A DNA stretch of 64,000 bases from Inquilinus sp. Marseille-Q2685 (GCF_916619195.1 NZ_CAKAKL010000002.1:62001-126000), one strand, 5' to 3'. Shown: positions 27,371 through 37,498, numbered from the stretch's first letter. Translations and numbers: made by a program. Notes: generated from the sequence alone by a model not told the origin.

Positions 27371-27898
27371 ATGAACGCTGAGCGCTTCAAAATCCGAACG
27401 GCGATCGAGGAGGACCTGGGCGCAATCGCCAGAGTTTTGGTCGATACGTGGCGAACCACCTTTCGCGGCCGACTGCCGAACGAGTTTCTGGACAGCATGT
27501 CCTATTCGCATCAGGAGGATCGGCACGGGCGAATGATGCGCCGACCCGGTACGTCGTACTTCGTCGCCGTCGTCGAACCGCAACTCGAGGTCGTCGGCTT
27601 TGCGAATGGCGGGCCGAGCCGGCAGAAAGTTCTGCCTCAGGCCGGGGAGCTTTACGCCATCTACATTCGCGACGCCTATCACGGGCGGGGCATCGGCAAG
27701 CGACTGTTTCGAGCGGTGGTCGCCGAACATCGACGACATGAACGGGAGGGCATGTTCGTCTGGGTTCTTGCCGACAATCCCAACCGCGGCTTCTATGAAA
27801 GGCTCGGTGGAAGACAAGCTGCGCAGCGGCCGATCACGCTGGGATCAGCCACGGTCCCTGAGATCGCGTATGCATGGGACGATCTCCGAAGCATGTAA
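27371..27898 (+). CDS. GNAT-family N-acetyltransferase
   Basis: 175 residues forming one GNAT domain. It has an N-terminal RTAIEEDLGAIARV strand-helix, the acetyl-CoA-binding loop RDAYHGRGIGKRLF (Q/R-x-x-G-x-G/A, about 102-115), and a terminal NPNRGFYERLGG block. The acceptor is unknown; small molecules or protein N-termini are usual. It is transcribed away from the qat operon and stands alone. Confidence 0.88.
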   Translation: MNAERFKIRTAIEEDLGAIARVLVDTWRTTFRGRLPNEFLDSMSYSHQEDRHGRMMRRPGTSYFVAVVEPQLEVVGFANGGPSRQKVLPQAGELYAIYIRDAYHGRGIGKRLFRAVVAEHRRHEREGMFVWVLADNPNRGFYERLGGRQAAQRPITLGSATVPEIAYAWDDLRSM

Positions 27899-27931
27899 CC
27901 GGGAGGCGTTCCGGTCCGCTGAGCGTTTCGA

Positions 27932-28615
27932 CTATGCCGGGTCGATGTGGCTGGTTCGGCGGCAAACCAAGGTGGTGTGATCCCACCACGGATTGACGCG
28001 GATGCTGCGGCTTCGCACCTCGAAACCGGTATCCGCCAGCTCGTGCTCCAACTCCGGCAACGGCTTCAAGGTCCGGTATGGCTCACCGTCCTCAATCAGG
28101 CAGTTGGTCTCCGGATCGAAGCGGGCTTGGGCGTCATCGGATTTCGGTTCGCCGCACATGCTGCTGACCACAAACACCCCGTCGATCCGAAGGATGTGGC
28201 GGACCTCGGCCAGGCACAGAGCACGCTCGTCACCGATCAAGCAGTGTAGGCAGCTGCCGTCGAATACGATGTCGAATGCCTCGTCGTCGAAGAACGGCAT
28301 GCTGCAGACGCTACCCTCGTGGAACGAGCCGGCGAGGCCGGCCGCCGCGAACCGCTCCCGGGCCCAGGCCACGGCCGTTCCGGCGATATCGACGCCATGA
28401 ACCTCGTAGCCCCGGCCGGCCATCACGAGGGACGACAGGCCGTTGCCGCAACCCAGCTCGAGCATCCGGCCGGGCGGCGGCGGAAGGATGCCTTGCTGCT
28501 CAAGTCTATCCAGTGTGCCTGTCACCCCGGCCAGCGCGCGCTGGTACTGATGACCGGCCCAGCCTGGCATCCCGATGGCCCGCAGGCGCCGATACCGGGC
28601 CTCGCAATCATACAT
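27932..28615 (-). CDS. SAM-dependent class I methyltransferase
   Basis: 227 residues. Motif I LELGCGNG (about 52-59), the acidic post-I residue in HGVDIAG, and the motif IV region FDIVFDGSCLHCL support a Rossmann-fold methyltransferase of the UbiE/type 11 group. Its substrate is unknown. The start overlaps the end of the upstream GrpB-GNAT gene by 8 nt, so both are likely cotranscribed. Confidence 0.86.
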   Translation of the reverse strand: MYDCEARYRRLRAIGMPGWAGHQYQRALAGVTGTLDRLEQQGILPPPPGRMLELGCGNGLSSLVMAGRGYEVHGVDIAGTAVAWARERFAAAGLAGSFHEGSVCSMPFFDDEAFDIVFDGSCLHCLIGDERALCLAEVRHILRIDGVFVVSSMCGEPKSDDAQARFDPETNCLIEDGEPYRTLKPLPELEHELADTGFEVRSRSIRVNPWWDHTTLVCRRTSHIDPA

Positions 28616-29630
28616 CGGACTGCTCCTGCGACCCTGCCGGCGATCGGACAGGACGGAGCATCAGCAGGCACGGATTGTCGGGTCCCCACAGCATCGGCAG
28701 CTCCTCGATCGGGACGAATCCGACGGCATCGTAGAACCGCCGGGTGGCCTCGTATGCCGGGCCTGGCCTCGCCGGCGAAAGCGTCTTGACCGTCAGGTAC
28801 CGGCATCCCTGGCCCGCCGCGAACCGGTCGGCCGCATCCACCAGCGCCCGGTCGATGCCGCAGCGGTGCCAGTCACGCCGAACGCCCAGGACGTGGATCT
28901 CGGCCGCCGCGGCGGTCAGGACCTGCACGGAGGCGAAGCCGAGCGCCGACCCGTCCGGAGCGATGCAGGCCAGCATCGGCAATGCCGTCGCGGCCGTGAT
29001 ATAGGCTTCCCTTGCTGCCGGGATGCCGAACCATTCCGGAAGGTCCTCAACGATGGCCCGGCAGATCTCGTCGCGTCCGCTGATGACGCTCTCGATCCTT
29101 TCGGCCAACGCCCGGCGCTCGGTCCCGGCGACGAACGGTCCCTTGCTGCCGGTGTAGTAGTCCCAATCGTCGGCGGTCTCGGAGACCAGCTTCCGCTTCA
29201 GCGCGCCGTAGGCCACCGCCGCTTCGGGATGGCAGCGCAAATGGTCCCGGAACAGCAGCCGGCGCAGATGCGTCGCCGTGCTCGGCGCGCACAGATAGAG
29301 GCGCAGCCCGCGCGATCCCCGGCCGGTGGTGAAGGTCCACATCCCGTCGCGATACTTGTCGCCATGATAGATGTAGTCGCCGGTCGCCTGCATCCGCTCG
29401 ATCGCCTCGGGGATCGCTGCAGCGGAGTGCAGCACGATGTCGATGTCGATCTTCGGCTTGGCGCAGAGCCCGGGCACCGCAGTGCTGCCGATGTGATGGA
29501 TCTCGAGGACCAGCCCTTCCAGCAGCTGCTCCAGCCCGGCCCGGATCTCGTCGAACAGCGCCGGCCAGGCCGGATCGTAGTCGACCACCTCGATCGTGCG
29601 ACGTTTCCGAGGATCGAGCCCTTCAGCCAT
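28608..29630 (-). CDS. GrpB (UPF0157)-GNAT fusion protein
   Basis: 340 residues from the ATG at 29630, which has GGAG 7 nt upstream; upstream in-frame codons do not look coding. The N-terminal domain (about 10-175) is GrpB/UPF0157, a nucleotidyltransferase-like fold (VVDYDPAWPALF, HHIGSTAVPGLCAKPKIDIDIVL). The C-terminal domain (about 190-330) is a GNAT acetyltransferase (IHVLGVRRDWHRCGIDRALV...ATRRFYDAVGF). Fusion of these domains suggests joint modification of one small substrate, perhaps resistance-related. This is inference. Confidence 0.82.
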   Translation of the reverse strand: MAEGLDPRKRRTIEVVDYDPAWPALFDEIRAGLEQLLEGLVLEIHHIGSTAVPGLCAKPKIDIDIVLHSAAAIPEAIERMQATGDYIYHGDKYRDGMWTFTTGRGSRGLRLYLCAPSTATHLRRLLFRDHLRCHPEAAVAYGALKRKLVSETADDWDYYTGSKGPFVAGTERRALAERIESVISGRDEICRAIVEDLPEWFGIPAAREAYITAATALPMLACIAPDGSALGFASVQVLTAAAAEIHVLGVRRDWHRCGIDRALVDAADRFAAGQGCRYLTVKTLSPARPGPAYEATRRFYDAVGFVPIEELPMLWGPDNPCLLMLRPVRSPAGSQEQSDV

Positions 29631-30742
29631 GACGAACTCCGCAGCGACATGGGCCATAATTCCAGCCACGGTCGGATGATCCAAGGGGGAGGGAACGCAC
29701 GGTTGGAAGGTCTCTCTACGTCCGCACATTCGATGCTCGGCTCGGCCGAAGATCCACCGTCCGAGCTGCCACAGACCGCGTCGGGTTCCTCGCGAGGCAG
29801 GCAATTTTCTCGTCAGGATCGCCGATCAGGAGCCGGAACTCCGAGTTTCGGAAACGTTTCCGATGCCGTCAAAAGTCGCTGAATTGACCCTATTTCAGAG
29901 CCGGGGAACGGTCACCAGGAAGCAGAAAATCGCGCCCAATTTCCGTGTAGGGAGGTCCCGCGGCGACACAGTTTCCGAACTTCGTATGGCCAATATGCGC
30001 GCTGTGGTGTAGTATGAGGTCGCGCTTGAGAGTATTTCGTCGGGGTGCGGGGCAGTTAATTTTCTGAGGGCAAGATAAAGGTTTGGCACACACTTTCGTC
30101 TATGCCATTGTCTGCACATCGTTTTTCTTGGTGCCAGGTGCCTCGGCCATGGGACATTCCGGCACCATGTGCTCTTCAAGGTCGGCCAACGCCTCAGCCT
30201 CGCATTCATGAAAGTCGGCAGCGCTGATGGTGAGCCAATCCTACTCGAATCAGCTGTCCGGCCGTGACGACGATGAGGCCCAGTCAGATCACCAGCAGCG
30301 ACCGGGGCTGTGTTCCCGGTGTCGACGTCGGCGGCTGACCGTTGATCGGCGTCAGGGTCGAACCGCAGTTTGGCGCCGGCTGCACCGTGACGGACGCGGA
30401 AGCGCTCCGAATAGAGCGTACATAACCGCGGTTCCTTGGCTACATGCAAGTAAGCCTCCATCAGCTCGGGCCCTCGCCGCTGCAGACGCTTGTGTTGATT
30501 GCGCGGACACGCCGGCCCGACGCCGGCTTCGTGGTGGGGCCGCGCGGCGCCGCGCTACCGCGTGTTCGGCGCGTGGATCGCTTCCGGTGGCCGAAGAGAT
30601 CGCCATTCGGATGCTGCACCTTTTCCCCAGGGCAGCTTGAAGCCCGCACCACGGCCGGAAATTGTTGCGAAGCGACTATTGACTAAATCTCTGCGGAATT
30701 GTGAATTGGCAGAAATTTTGACAGATTTATAGGATTAAACGC
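29631..30742. other. 1.1-kb gene-poor region
   Basis: No coding frame here is convincing. A minus frame at 29895-30461 has no recognisable domain. TCGGAAACGTTTCCGA at 29848-29863 is a perfect 16-bp palindrome. The last 100 bases before the SIR2 gene are clearly AT-richer than the surroundings and contain TTGACT and TTGACA boxes, so the SIR2 promoter is probably there. Confidence 0.4.
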
Positions 30743-32488
30743 GTGATTGAGCTCGACCCAATGCATGCCCTGGCGCTCACCGTGCATCACTCCCCGGGTG
30801 TGCAGGCAATGCTCCTGGGAAGTGGTATTTCGAGGCCGGCCGGAATTCCGACAGGCTGGGAAATCACCCTTGATCTCATCCGGCGACTCGCAAGCGTCCA
30901 GGGGGTTGCCGATGAATCGGATTGGGCGTCCTGGTATCGGACCCGATATTCGAAGGAGCCCAGCTACTCAGAAATCCTCGACGCCGTCGCCAGCACGCCG
31001 GCGGAGCGGCGTTCGATCATCCATGGTTATATCGAGGCGCGCGACGGCGAGGACAACCGACAGCCGACAAAAGCGCATAACGCGATCGCCCGGCTTGTCG
31101 CGCTTGGCGCCGTGCGCGTGATCGTCACCACGAATTTCGATCGGCTGCTCGAGAGCGCGCTTCGAGAGGCCGGCGTCGAGCCGACCGTGATCGCATCCGA
31201 TGACGCGCTCGCCGGCGCGACGCCCCTGGTCCATTCGCGCTGCACGGTGATCAAGCTGCACGGCGACTATATGGATGCCCGCATCAAGAACACCGAAGAC
31301 GAGCTCGAGCGCTATTCGCCTACGATGGATGAGCTGCTGGACCGGGTGCTAGATGAATATGGACTCATCATCGCCGGCTGGTCGGGAGATTGGGACGCCG
31401 CTCTGCGGAACGCGGTCCTGCGCTCCGGCAGCCGCCGATATCCGTTCTATTGGGCGGCGCGCGGCAGCCTGTCGGCGAGGGGGCGCGATCTGCTCGTGCA
31501 CCGCGGCGGCCGCGAGATCAGCATCGCGGACGCGGACAGCTTCTTCGCTGAACTCCTCAGCAAAGTCGAAGCGCTCGGCGCGATGGAGCGCGCCCATCCT
31601 GAGTCAATTGCGCTCACGGTCGCCGAAGGGAAGCGGTTCTGCCGGGATGAGCGGTTTGCTCCCGACTGGTCGGATTTGCTAGCGCGGGAAGTCGAGCGAT
31701 TTTCCAGCTATATCGGGGGTGCGGATTATCCGCGAGTGCAGCCGACAAAGCCGCTGGTCAACACACTGGTTAATACAATCATCGCGCGGTCGGAAGCGCT
31801 TCGCCGGCTCGTTCTGGTCGGCGTCAGGTGGGGAAACGAAGAGACGTTTCGGACTACGCTGCGCGCCATTGAAGCGCTGTCATTTCCGAACATGGACAGG
31901 GCGGGCTTCACTTTGCTGGTCTCATTGCGCCAGCTGGCCGCGTCATTGTGCTTCCATTGGGCGGTGTCGGCGGCACTCCTGCGCGAAGATTATGTCCGGG
32001 TGCACAGGATCATGCATCTGATGATCCGTGCCCCAAACCGTGGAAACCTGCCCGCTGTCTCCACACTGGCCCTCGCGGCCCTGGAATCGGTCGATTGGCA
32101 AGTACTGGATGGCCATGAGCGCTATTACGCGCCCCATAGCGTTTATTTCTCGCGGGTGTTCCTAGCTGATGCCCGCGACATCGTCATCGGCAAAGACGAA
32201 GCCGAGCGGGTCTGGGATGATGCGGAGTTCATGATTGCGATGGAGACGGGGGTCGAGCGGCTCCCATTGGTGAAAGAGAAGAGGCTTTGGTTTTGGGTGC
32301 CAGTGGGCCATTTCGTTTGGCGACGTCAGGGTGACCTAATGAAAGATCGCCTCGATCGCGTGCGCACGTTGACGTCCGAGTCACCGGAGCTGCGGGCCGG
32401 TCTGCTGGGTGGATCACCAGAGTCGGCGAAAGAGGTCGCCGACAATGTGTCCGCATTTTACGAAGAGGTGACTCGGGGGCGGCTCTAA
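30743..32488 (+). CDS. SIR2-domain protein, probable NAD-degrading defence effector
   Basis: 581 residues from a GTG with AGGA 8 nt upstream. The N-terminal SIR2_2-like domain (about 15-270) shows the NAD-site motifs G26-S-G-I-S, TTN131-F-D133 and the catalytic-type H173 in KLHGDY. The zinc Cys pairs of deacetylase sirtuins are missing. The C-terminal about 300 residues are helical and unassigned. Standalone SIR2 proteins with large C-terminal sensors are known anti-phage NADases. The next gene starts 2 nt after the stop. Confidence 0.78.
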   Translation: MIELDPMHALALTVHHSPGVQAMLLGSGISRPAGIPTGWEITLDLIRRLASVQGVADESDWASWYRTRYSKEPSYSEILDAVASTPAERRSIIHGYIEARDGEDNRQPTKAHNAIARLVALGAVRVIVTTNFDRLLESALREAGVEPTVIASDDALAGATPLVHSRCTVIKLHGDYMDARIKNTEDELERYSPTMDELLDRVLDEYGLIIAGWSGDWDAALRNAVLRSGSRRYPFYWAARGSLSARGRDLLVHRGGREISIADADSFFAELLSKVEALGAMERAHPESIALTVAEGKRFCRDERFAPDWSDLLAREVERFSSYIGGADYPRVQPTKPLVNTLVNTIIARSEALRRLVLVGVRWGNEETFRTTLRAIEALSFPNMDRAGFTLLVSLRQLAASLCFHWAVSAALLREDYVRVHRIMHLMIRAPNRGNLPAVSTLALAALESVDWQVLDGHERYYAPHSVYFSRVFLADARDIVIGKDEAERVWDDAEFMIAMETGVERLPLVKEKRLWFWVPVGHFVWRRQGDLMKDRLDRVRTLTSESPELRAGLLGGSPESAKEVADNVSAFYEEVTRGRL

Positions 32489-32490
32489 CG

Positions 32491-33009
32491 ATGAGCGACC
32501 GTGACCTGGCAGCATACCTTGCGATCCAGTCGCCCCGCGCGCTGCTATCGCTGCAACTGGCCGCCATAGCCGAGCTCCGGCGCCGCGGGGTCATCCGGAC
32601 GAAGAACGCGGTCGGCGACTACGGCGAGCTGCTGGCAAAGCTGTCCCTCGGCCTTACATTGACGAACAACTCCAACGCCGGCCACGACGCCGAGGGGCCT
32701 GACGGTCACCGGTACCAGGTCAAAGCCCGGCACGTCACCCGTGCCAATCCGTCGCTTCAGCTCGGAAGTTTCAAGAATCTCCCGAACAGGAAGTTCGATA
32801 CTGCCATCGGCGTTCTGTTCAATGAGGACTTCTCGATCTTCCGGGCAGCCCTCATTCCCTATGAGCGGGTCGTCGCCATTTCCACACCTCACGGCGAGGG
32901 GTACTGGCGCTGTTACCTCCGACCTCAGGTCCTCGATCTGCCGGACGTGCGCGACGTGACAAATGAGTTCCGACACGCAGCCGAGCAGGTCGAGGCAGCG
33001 ATGGGCTAA
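32491..33009 (+). CDS. Nuclease-like small protein coupled to SIR2 gene
   Basis: 172 residues, start 2 nt after the SIR2 stop. A restriction-endonuclease-like pattern is visible: E46 in GDYGELLAK, acidic D66/E68/D71, then Q76-V-K78 (HRYQVKAR). Together these look like an E-x(n)-D-x(n)-Q-x-K PD-(D/E)xK variant, as in DUF6998-type proteins. It may be a nuclease or DNA-binding partner of the SIR2 protein, or belong with the R-M genes downstream. No other function is recognised. Confidence 0.55.
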   Translation: MSDRDLAAYLAIQSPRALLSLQLAAIAELRRRGVIRTKNAVGDYGELLAKLSLGLTLTNNSNAGHDAEGPDGHRYQVKARHVTRANPSLQLGSFKNLPNRKFDTAIGVLFNEDFSIFRAALIPYERVVAISTPHGEGYWRCYLRPQVLDLPDVRDVTNEFRHAAEQVEAAMG

Positions 33010-33298
33010 ACCGGACGGGCGTCCCGCTCCGCAGGCCTGCGGATTCCAACATGTTGCGGGTTGCCTTTTGGCCGGGCCCAGATAAGGTGGTGAAAGCGCG
33101 GGCCGTGCTCGCGCCAGTGTGCATGCCGGACCGGAAGAAGCCCCAGGACCATGAAGCGGATATCCGCAATCGTCGATCGTGACGACGCGGCAGTCGAAGG
33201 GCTGACGCGGCACGAAGACACCGCCGCATCATGGGGCACTCGCGCCGATGCGCTTGCGACTGGCCGCGCGCGTCATAGCTCCGCCGGAGGCACCTGGA
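33010..33298 (+). other. Leader region before the methylase gene
   Basis: A 51-codon ORF (33151-33306) runs into the methyltransferase start and could be a small leader or controller, but it has no known motif and a poorly spaced ribosome site. Nothing else seen. Confidence 0.25.
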
Positions 33299-35023
33299 AT
33301 GGCTGAGCCACTCCGTAGCCAGTCTCTGCGTCAGGCGTCCTTTCCGGGCATGTGCCCCGTCGAGGACGCGCTTGAACAGCTCGCGGCGGCCGGCATCGAG
33401 GAGCGCGGCGCCGTCTTTACGCGGCGGGAAGTCGTCGACTTCATTCTCGATCTGGTTGGCTACACGGCAGACCGCAAACTTCATGAACAGCGCCTGCTCG
33501 AGCCATCCTTCGGCCATGGCGACTTCCTTATCGCCGCGATCGAGAGATTAGTCGCTGCGTGGAAGAGCCATGCGCCCGAGGTTTCGGCGCTCACGCTAAC
33601 TTCCTGTATCCACGCTGTCGAGCTGCACCATTCGTCTTTCAATGAGACACGGCAAAGGGTTATCGCCTGTCTGCTCGAGCATGGGATAGCGTTGGCGGAA
33701 GCCCGGGAACTGGCGGCAGCCTGGCTTGCGCGGGGCGACTTCCTGCTCGCGGCCTTTGCCGAAAAATACCATTACGTCGTGGGCAATCCGCCCTATGTCC
33801 GACAGGAGCTGATCCCGGACGCTTTGATCGCCGAATACCGCGCCCGATACAGTACGGTTTTCGACCGCGCCGACATTTACATCCCCTTCATAGAGCGCTC
33901 GCTAACCGCTCTTGAAGAGGGTGGGGCGCTCGGCTTCATCTGCGCCGACCGATGGATGAAGAACCGATATGGCGGGCCGCTGCGACAGATGGTGGCCGAT
34001 CGCTTCCATCTGAAGATCTATGTCGACATGTACGACACGCCCGCTTTCCACTCCGACGTGATCGCGTACCCGGCAATTACCGTCATCACGAGGGAAAAGC
34101 CCGGACGGACCCGTATCGCGCACCGACCGGAGATTGGCAGCGCTACGCTGAAGAGCCTTGCCAGGGACCTGCTCGGCGCAGATATCCCCGATCCGGTGGG
34201 GCCGGTAAAGGAGATGGCCGGCGTTGCCGCCGGCGCGGAGCCCTGGATCCTCGACTCTTCGGACCAGCTCGCGCTTGTCCGTCGCCTGGAGAGGGACTTT
34301 CCCCTCATTGAGGAAGCTGGCTGCAGGGTAGGCATCGGCGTCGCCACGGGAGCGGACAACGCCTTCATCGGGCCGTTCGACGAACTGGACGTGGAGGACG
34401 ACCGCAAGCTGCCCCTCGCCACGACTCGGGATATCCTTACTGGATCGGTGCGGTGGCGCGGCCTCGGAATCGTCAATCCGTTCGCTGATGCTGGAGGCCT
34501 TGTCGATCTTCGAAAGTTTCCTCGCTTGCGTCGCTACCTAGAGGCGCGCAAGGACCAGATCGCGAAACGCCATATCGCGCAGAAGGCCCCCGCCAACTGG
34601 TACAGGACGATCGACCGGATCTATCCCGAGCTCACAAGTCAGCCCAAACTCCTGATCCCGGATATTAAGGGCGAAGCACACATTGTGTACGAGGGCGGAA
34701 AGCTCTACCCGCATCACAATCTGTATTTCATAACCTCCGAGGAGTGGGATCTCCACGCGCTTCAGGCCGTGCTGATGTCCGGAATAGCGCGCCTCTTCGT
34801 TGCGACATACTCGACACGCATGCGCGGCGGATACCTGCGGTTTCAGGCGCAGTATCTCCGGCGGATCCGTCTGCCGCGGTGGAACGATGTGTCCTCGACG
34901 CTCAAGCGCGCTCTCATCTCCGCCGCAAAGAGCGGCGATGTTGCCGCCTGCAATCGGGCAGTATTCGAGCTCTATGGGCTGTCGACGGAAGAGCGGTCGG
35001 CCCTCGGGGGAAATGGCAATTAA
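33299..35023 (+). CDS. Type II N6-adenine DNA methyltransferase (XhoI/PaeR7I-system partner)
   Basis: 574 residues from the ATG at 33299, which has GGAGG 8 nt upstream; the in-frame ATG at 33248 lacks one. Motif I is EPSFGHGDF and motif IV NPPY (in [11 protein letters not shown]), the gamma-class N6-adenine arrangement (Eco57I-like). The C-terminal half is a TaqI-like target-recognition region. It should protect the host site of the nuclease encoded 21 nt downstream. Members of this pair methylate the A of CTCGAG. Confidence 0.88.
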   Translation: MAEPLRSQSLRQASFPGMCPVEDALEQLAAAGIEERGAVFTRREVVDFILDLVGYTADRKLHEQRLLEPSFGHGDFLIAAIERLVAAWKSHAPEVSALTLTSCIHAVELHHSSFNETRQRVIACLLEHGIALAEARELAAAWLARGDFLLAAFAEKYHYVVGNPPYVRQELIPDALIAEYRARYSTVFDRADIYIPFIERSLTALEEGGALGFICADRWMKNRYGGPLRQMVADRFHLKIYVDMYDTPAFHSDVIAYPAITVITREKPGRTRIAHRPEIGSATLKSLARDLLGADIPDPVGPVKEMAGVAAGAEPWILDSSDQLALVRRLERDFPLIEEAGCRVGIGVATGADNAFIGPFDELDVEDDRKLPLATTRDILTGSVRWRGLGIVNPFADAGGLVDLRKFPRLRRYLEARKDQIAKRHIAQKAPANWYRTIDRIYPELTSQPKLLIPDIKGEAHIVYEGGKLYPHHNLYFITSEEWDLHALQAVLMSGIARLFVATYSTRMRGGYLRFQAQYLRRIRLPRWNDVSSTLKRALISAAKSGDVAACNRAVFELYGLSTEERSALGGNGN

Positions 35024-35044
35024 TCCACGAAATGTGGGGGAAAA

Positions 35045-35782
35045 GTGTCTTTAGATCTTGTCGATTATGAAAGAAAAGCGCGCGAGGCGGTTCAGGCTTT
35101 CTGGGGAAATAGGGAAAGGGCAAGACAGAAGCAGATCGAGTCCGGCAACGTCGATCAAGGCGAGCGGGCTGGCGTCACCGCCGGCAAGAACATGGATGGC
35201 TTCATCGCCCTTGTAATCGACATCGTCAAAGCCAACGGTCTTGGGCACGCGCAGATTCATCGCGAGCGGGCGGTCGTGACGCTTCCCGGATTCTTTCGTC
35301 CAACGAAGCTTTGGGACCTCCTCGTCATCAACGAGGGCAGGCTGGTGGCCGCCATCGAGCTCAAGAGCCAGGTTGGGCCGTCATTCGGCAACAACTTCAA
35401 CAACCGGACCGAGGAAGCGATCGGTACCGCCCACGATTTTTGGACGGCATACAGGGAAGGTGCGTTCGGCCAACATCCGCGCCCTTTCGTCGGCTGGCTC
35501 ATGATGGTTGAGGACGCCAAGGAGTCCCGCGCCCCGGTGCGGGACCGGTCGCCTCATTTCCGTGTCTTCCCGGAGTTTCAGGGCGCTTCCTACCTCAAGC
35601 GCTACGACATCCTCTGTCAGAGGCTGGTCCAGGAGCAACTCTATACGACCGCGTCGATCATGGCTTCGCCGCGCAGTGCGGCGCAGACCGGCGATTACGC
35701 CGATCTTTCGGAGATGACAGGGCTCAAGACGTTCGTCACTTCGTTCGCGGGGCACGTCGCGGCGGAGGCGGCGCGGTCTTGA
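35045..35782 (+). CDS. XhoI/PaeR7I-family type II restriction endonuclease
   Basis: 245 residues from a GTG with GGGGGA just upstream. The family signature is clear: [37 protein letters not shown], and the PD-(D/E)xK core in [34 protein letters not shown] (E-L-K). XhoI-type enzymes cut C^TCGAG. The methylase lies immediately upstream. Full length for the family, with no defect. Confidence 0.9.
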   Translation: MSLDLVDYERKAREAVQAFWGNRERARQKQIESGNVDQGERAGVTAGKNMDGFIALVIDIVKANGLGHAQIHRERAVVTLPGFFRPTKLWDLLVINEGRLVAAIELKSQVGPSFGNNFNNRTEEAIGTAHDFWTAYREGAFGQHPRPFVGWLMMVEDAKESRAPVRDRSPHFRVFPEFQGASYLKRYDILCQRLVQEQLYTTASIMASPRSAAQTGDYADLSEMTGLKTFVTSFAGHVAAEAARS

Positions 35783-36133
35783 GATCAGCCCGGAGCGGTC
35801 CGGGCAGGGCGGCTCAACCAAATCAGAGGCAAAGCCGATCCTCGGGATATTGGATTAAGGGGTATGTGTGAGAAGTCGAATAATTGAGAGCGTGTCTGAC
35901 AGTGGAGTCATCGGGTGAGCGAGTTCCGCTCGGCAACAGTTTCCGAGACCCTCGATGAGGCGCGCCGTCTCACCGCACAGATCGTACCGGCGGACGGCTC
36001 GAACAACTGCATTGCGTCGGCGAATCTGCCCGTCTGATTTCTCAGGTCTACGACGCGCTTGATCACCTGGGTAAGGCAGCGGAGCCAGCCGATTCGAGGC
36101 CGGAGCCGGCGGTGCGATCGGATTGCTCCAGGT
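35783..36133. other. Convergent intergenic region
   Basis: It lies between the plus-strand restriction gene and the minus-strand GIY-YIG gene. No gene or strong terminator is seen. CCGGAGCGGTCCGGGC just after the stop can form a short stem. Confidence 0.4.
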
Positions 36134-36667
36134 TCACGGTGATCGCCGAACCTGCGTGATTTTTTGAATCAGCGACCGATGTTCCTGCCAGCGGTTCAGG
36201 AGTTCGTTGCCCTGCGCGGCCAAGCGTTCGACCCAGAGCGCTTCTGAGGCAAGCGATTGCTCTTTGGTTTCGCAGACGTCGAGCACTCTGAAGCTGGGTG
36301 TATTCCCTGTGGCGAGCGAGTCCCAAATCCAAGCCCGGATTGGACGGAAGCGGTGATGTGGCCGTTCCATTCGTGGCTTTAGGTGAGCTGCGATTCGCCC
36401 TGCGAAGCTGCCACTCTGGCCGACATAGACGAACCCGCCGGTCCGCGGATCGAGGATCCCGTAGGTCACGTAGAGCCCGGCTGCCAACTCGTCGGCGCGC
36501 CACAGGCTCGCGTTGTCGACGTGATGAAGCCACTCGATCGCGGCTGATTGCGCGGTATGCCTTCGGCGGGCATGGACTTCGTGTCTGATACGCCCTGCGC
36601 GATCAGTACAAGGCCGGTATGCAGCGGCGCCGCAACGCCGGCATGGATGTTCGAGCGGATCGGACAT
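36134..36667 (-). CDS. GIY-YIG nuclease-domain protein with N-terminal zinc motif
   Basis: 177 residues from the ATG at 36667 (GGAG 8 nt upstream). Residues about 6-35 carry a Cys cluster (CRRCGAAAYRPC) followed by a basic stretch, like the small zinc-ribbon of phage and plasmid proteins. Residues about 62-160 form a GIY-YIG domain (GLYVTYG...GFVYVGQSGSFAGRIAAH...ALWVERLAAQGNELLNR). It may be a homing-type or repair nuclease. It lies 37 nt downstream of the unknown gene at 36705. Confidence 0.7.
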   Translation of the reverse strand: MSDPLEHPCRRCGAAAYRPCTDRAGRIRHEVHARRRHTAQSAAIEWLHHVDNASLWRADELAAGLYVTYGILDPRTGGFVYVGQSGSFAGRIAAHLKPRMERPHHRFRPIRAWIWDSLATGNTPSFRVLDVCETKEQSLASEALWVERLAAQGNELLNRWQEHRSLIQKITQVRRSP

Positions 36668-36704
36668 CGGCTTTTCTCCGGTGCGGCGCCGCACTCCACT
36701 GCGG

Positions 36705-37343
36705 TCACGCCGGGTCCAGGCTCACCGGCACGCTTACGAGCCGCTGCAGATCGGCGAGGATTGAGCGCAAGGGTGGCCATGGGAACTCGTCATCATCCGA
36801 GCGCGATTGGCCTATGGAGAGCACCATGGCGAGCTTGGCGACGGCACCGGCCACAGTGCCGGCCGGCCCCTGCCATACCGTCTCCGTCAGAGAATCCCAG
36901 CGGTCCCAGGCTTGATTGACGCGCTCCTCCACCGGACCGAGCTCGATCGCCGCCGCGGCCATTTCCCAGCGGCGCCGGTGCGCCGCGAACTCGCGGTGCA
37001 GCCTTTGCCGAAGCTCCTCCGTTCCCGGGAGGTCTTCGAGCAGTTCGTCGATCTCGGCCGGCTCGCAGGCCGAGACCGGCTCGGCCTCGCCCGGCACCGG
37101 AACCAGCACCCGCGGCATGCCGACGGTGCGGAGCAGAACACCTTCCTTTTTCTGCCAATCGTCCTGCCAAGCATCTAGCTCAGCGTCGAGCGCGCGCCAT
37201 TCACGGAAGAGGTCGAGGACGGGATCGGAGTGAGCGCCGCGGCGCCGGGTATCGGCGGCGCCGATCGGTATGACGGTCGCGCCGCCGAGCAGGTCACGGC
37301 GGCTGAGCGCAGGCAAAGTCGTGGTATCGTCCGAGTCAGCCAT
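36705..37343 (-). CDS. Conserved-looking hypothetical protein
   Basis: 212 residues, not recognised. The N-terminus has SRRDLLGGATVIPIGA, a twin-arginine-like start seen in many small alphaproteobacterial island proteins. The rest is acidic, helical and Trp-rich (LFREWRALDAELDAWQDDWQKKE). It is probably first in an operon with the GIY-YIG gene and is divergent from the XRE regulator at 37507. Confidence 0.55.
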   Translation of the reverse strand: MADSDDTTTLPALSRRDLLGGATVIPIGAADTRRRGAHSDPVLDLFREWRALDAELDAWQDDWQKKEGVLLRTVGMPRVLVPVPGEAEPVSACEPAEIDELLEDLPGTEELRQRLHREFAAHRRRWEMAAAAIELGPVEERVNQAWDRWDSLTETVWQGPAGTVAGAVAKLAMVLSIGQSRSDDDEFPWPPLRSILADLQRLVSVPVSLDPA

Positions 37344-37498
37344 TGTCCGGCTCCCAGAAGCTGGATGGTGGTCAGGCCGGCGAGGTGTTCCCGCACCTCG
37401 TTCGGCCGCCTCTCAAGTCTTGCTGGTCAATCCGCCCGACGAGCACGCGCAAGCTGTTGCTCACACGGCGCTTCTGCCATATGACGGGATTGATACCA

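Noticed and set aside
33151-33306. 51-codon ORF as a restriction controller protein
   Set aside because: No helix-turn-helix and a poorly spaced ribosome site; kept only as a note in the leader region.
22240-36175. Shared ATTTTTTGAATCAGC near 22240 and 36160 as a repeat
   Set aside because: Both lie within the 3' ends of different genes and encode a similar LIQKI peptide; a short coincidence is the simplest explanation.
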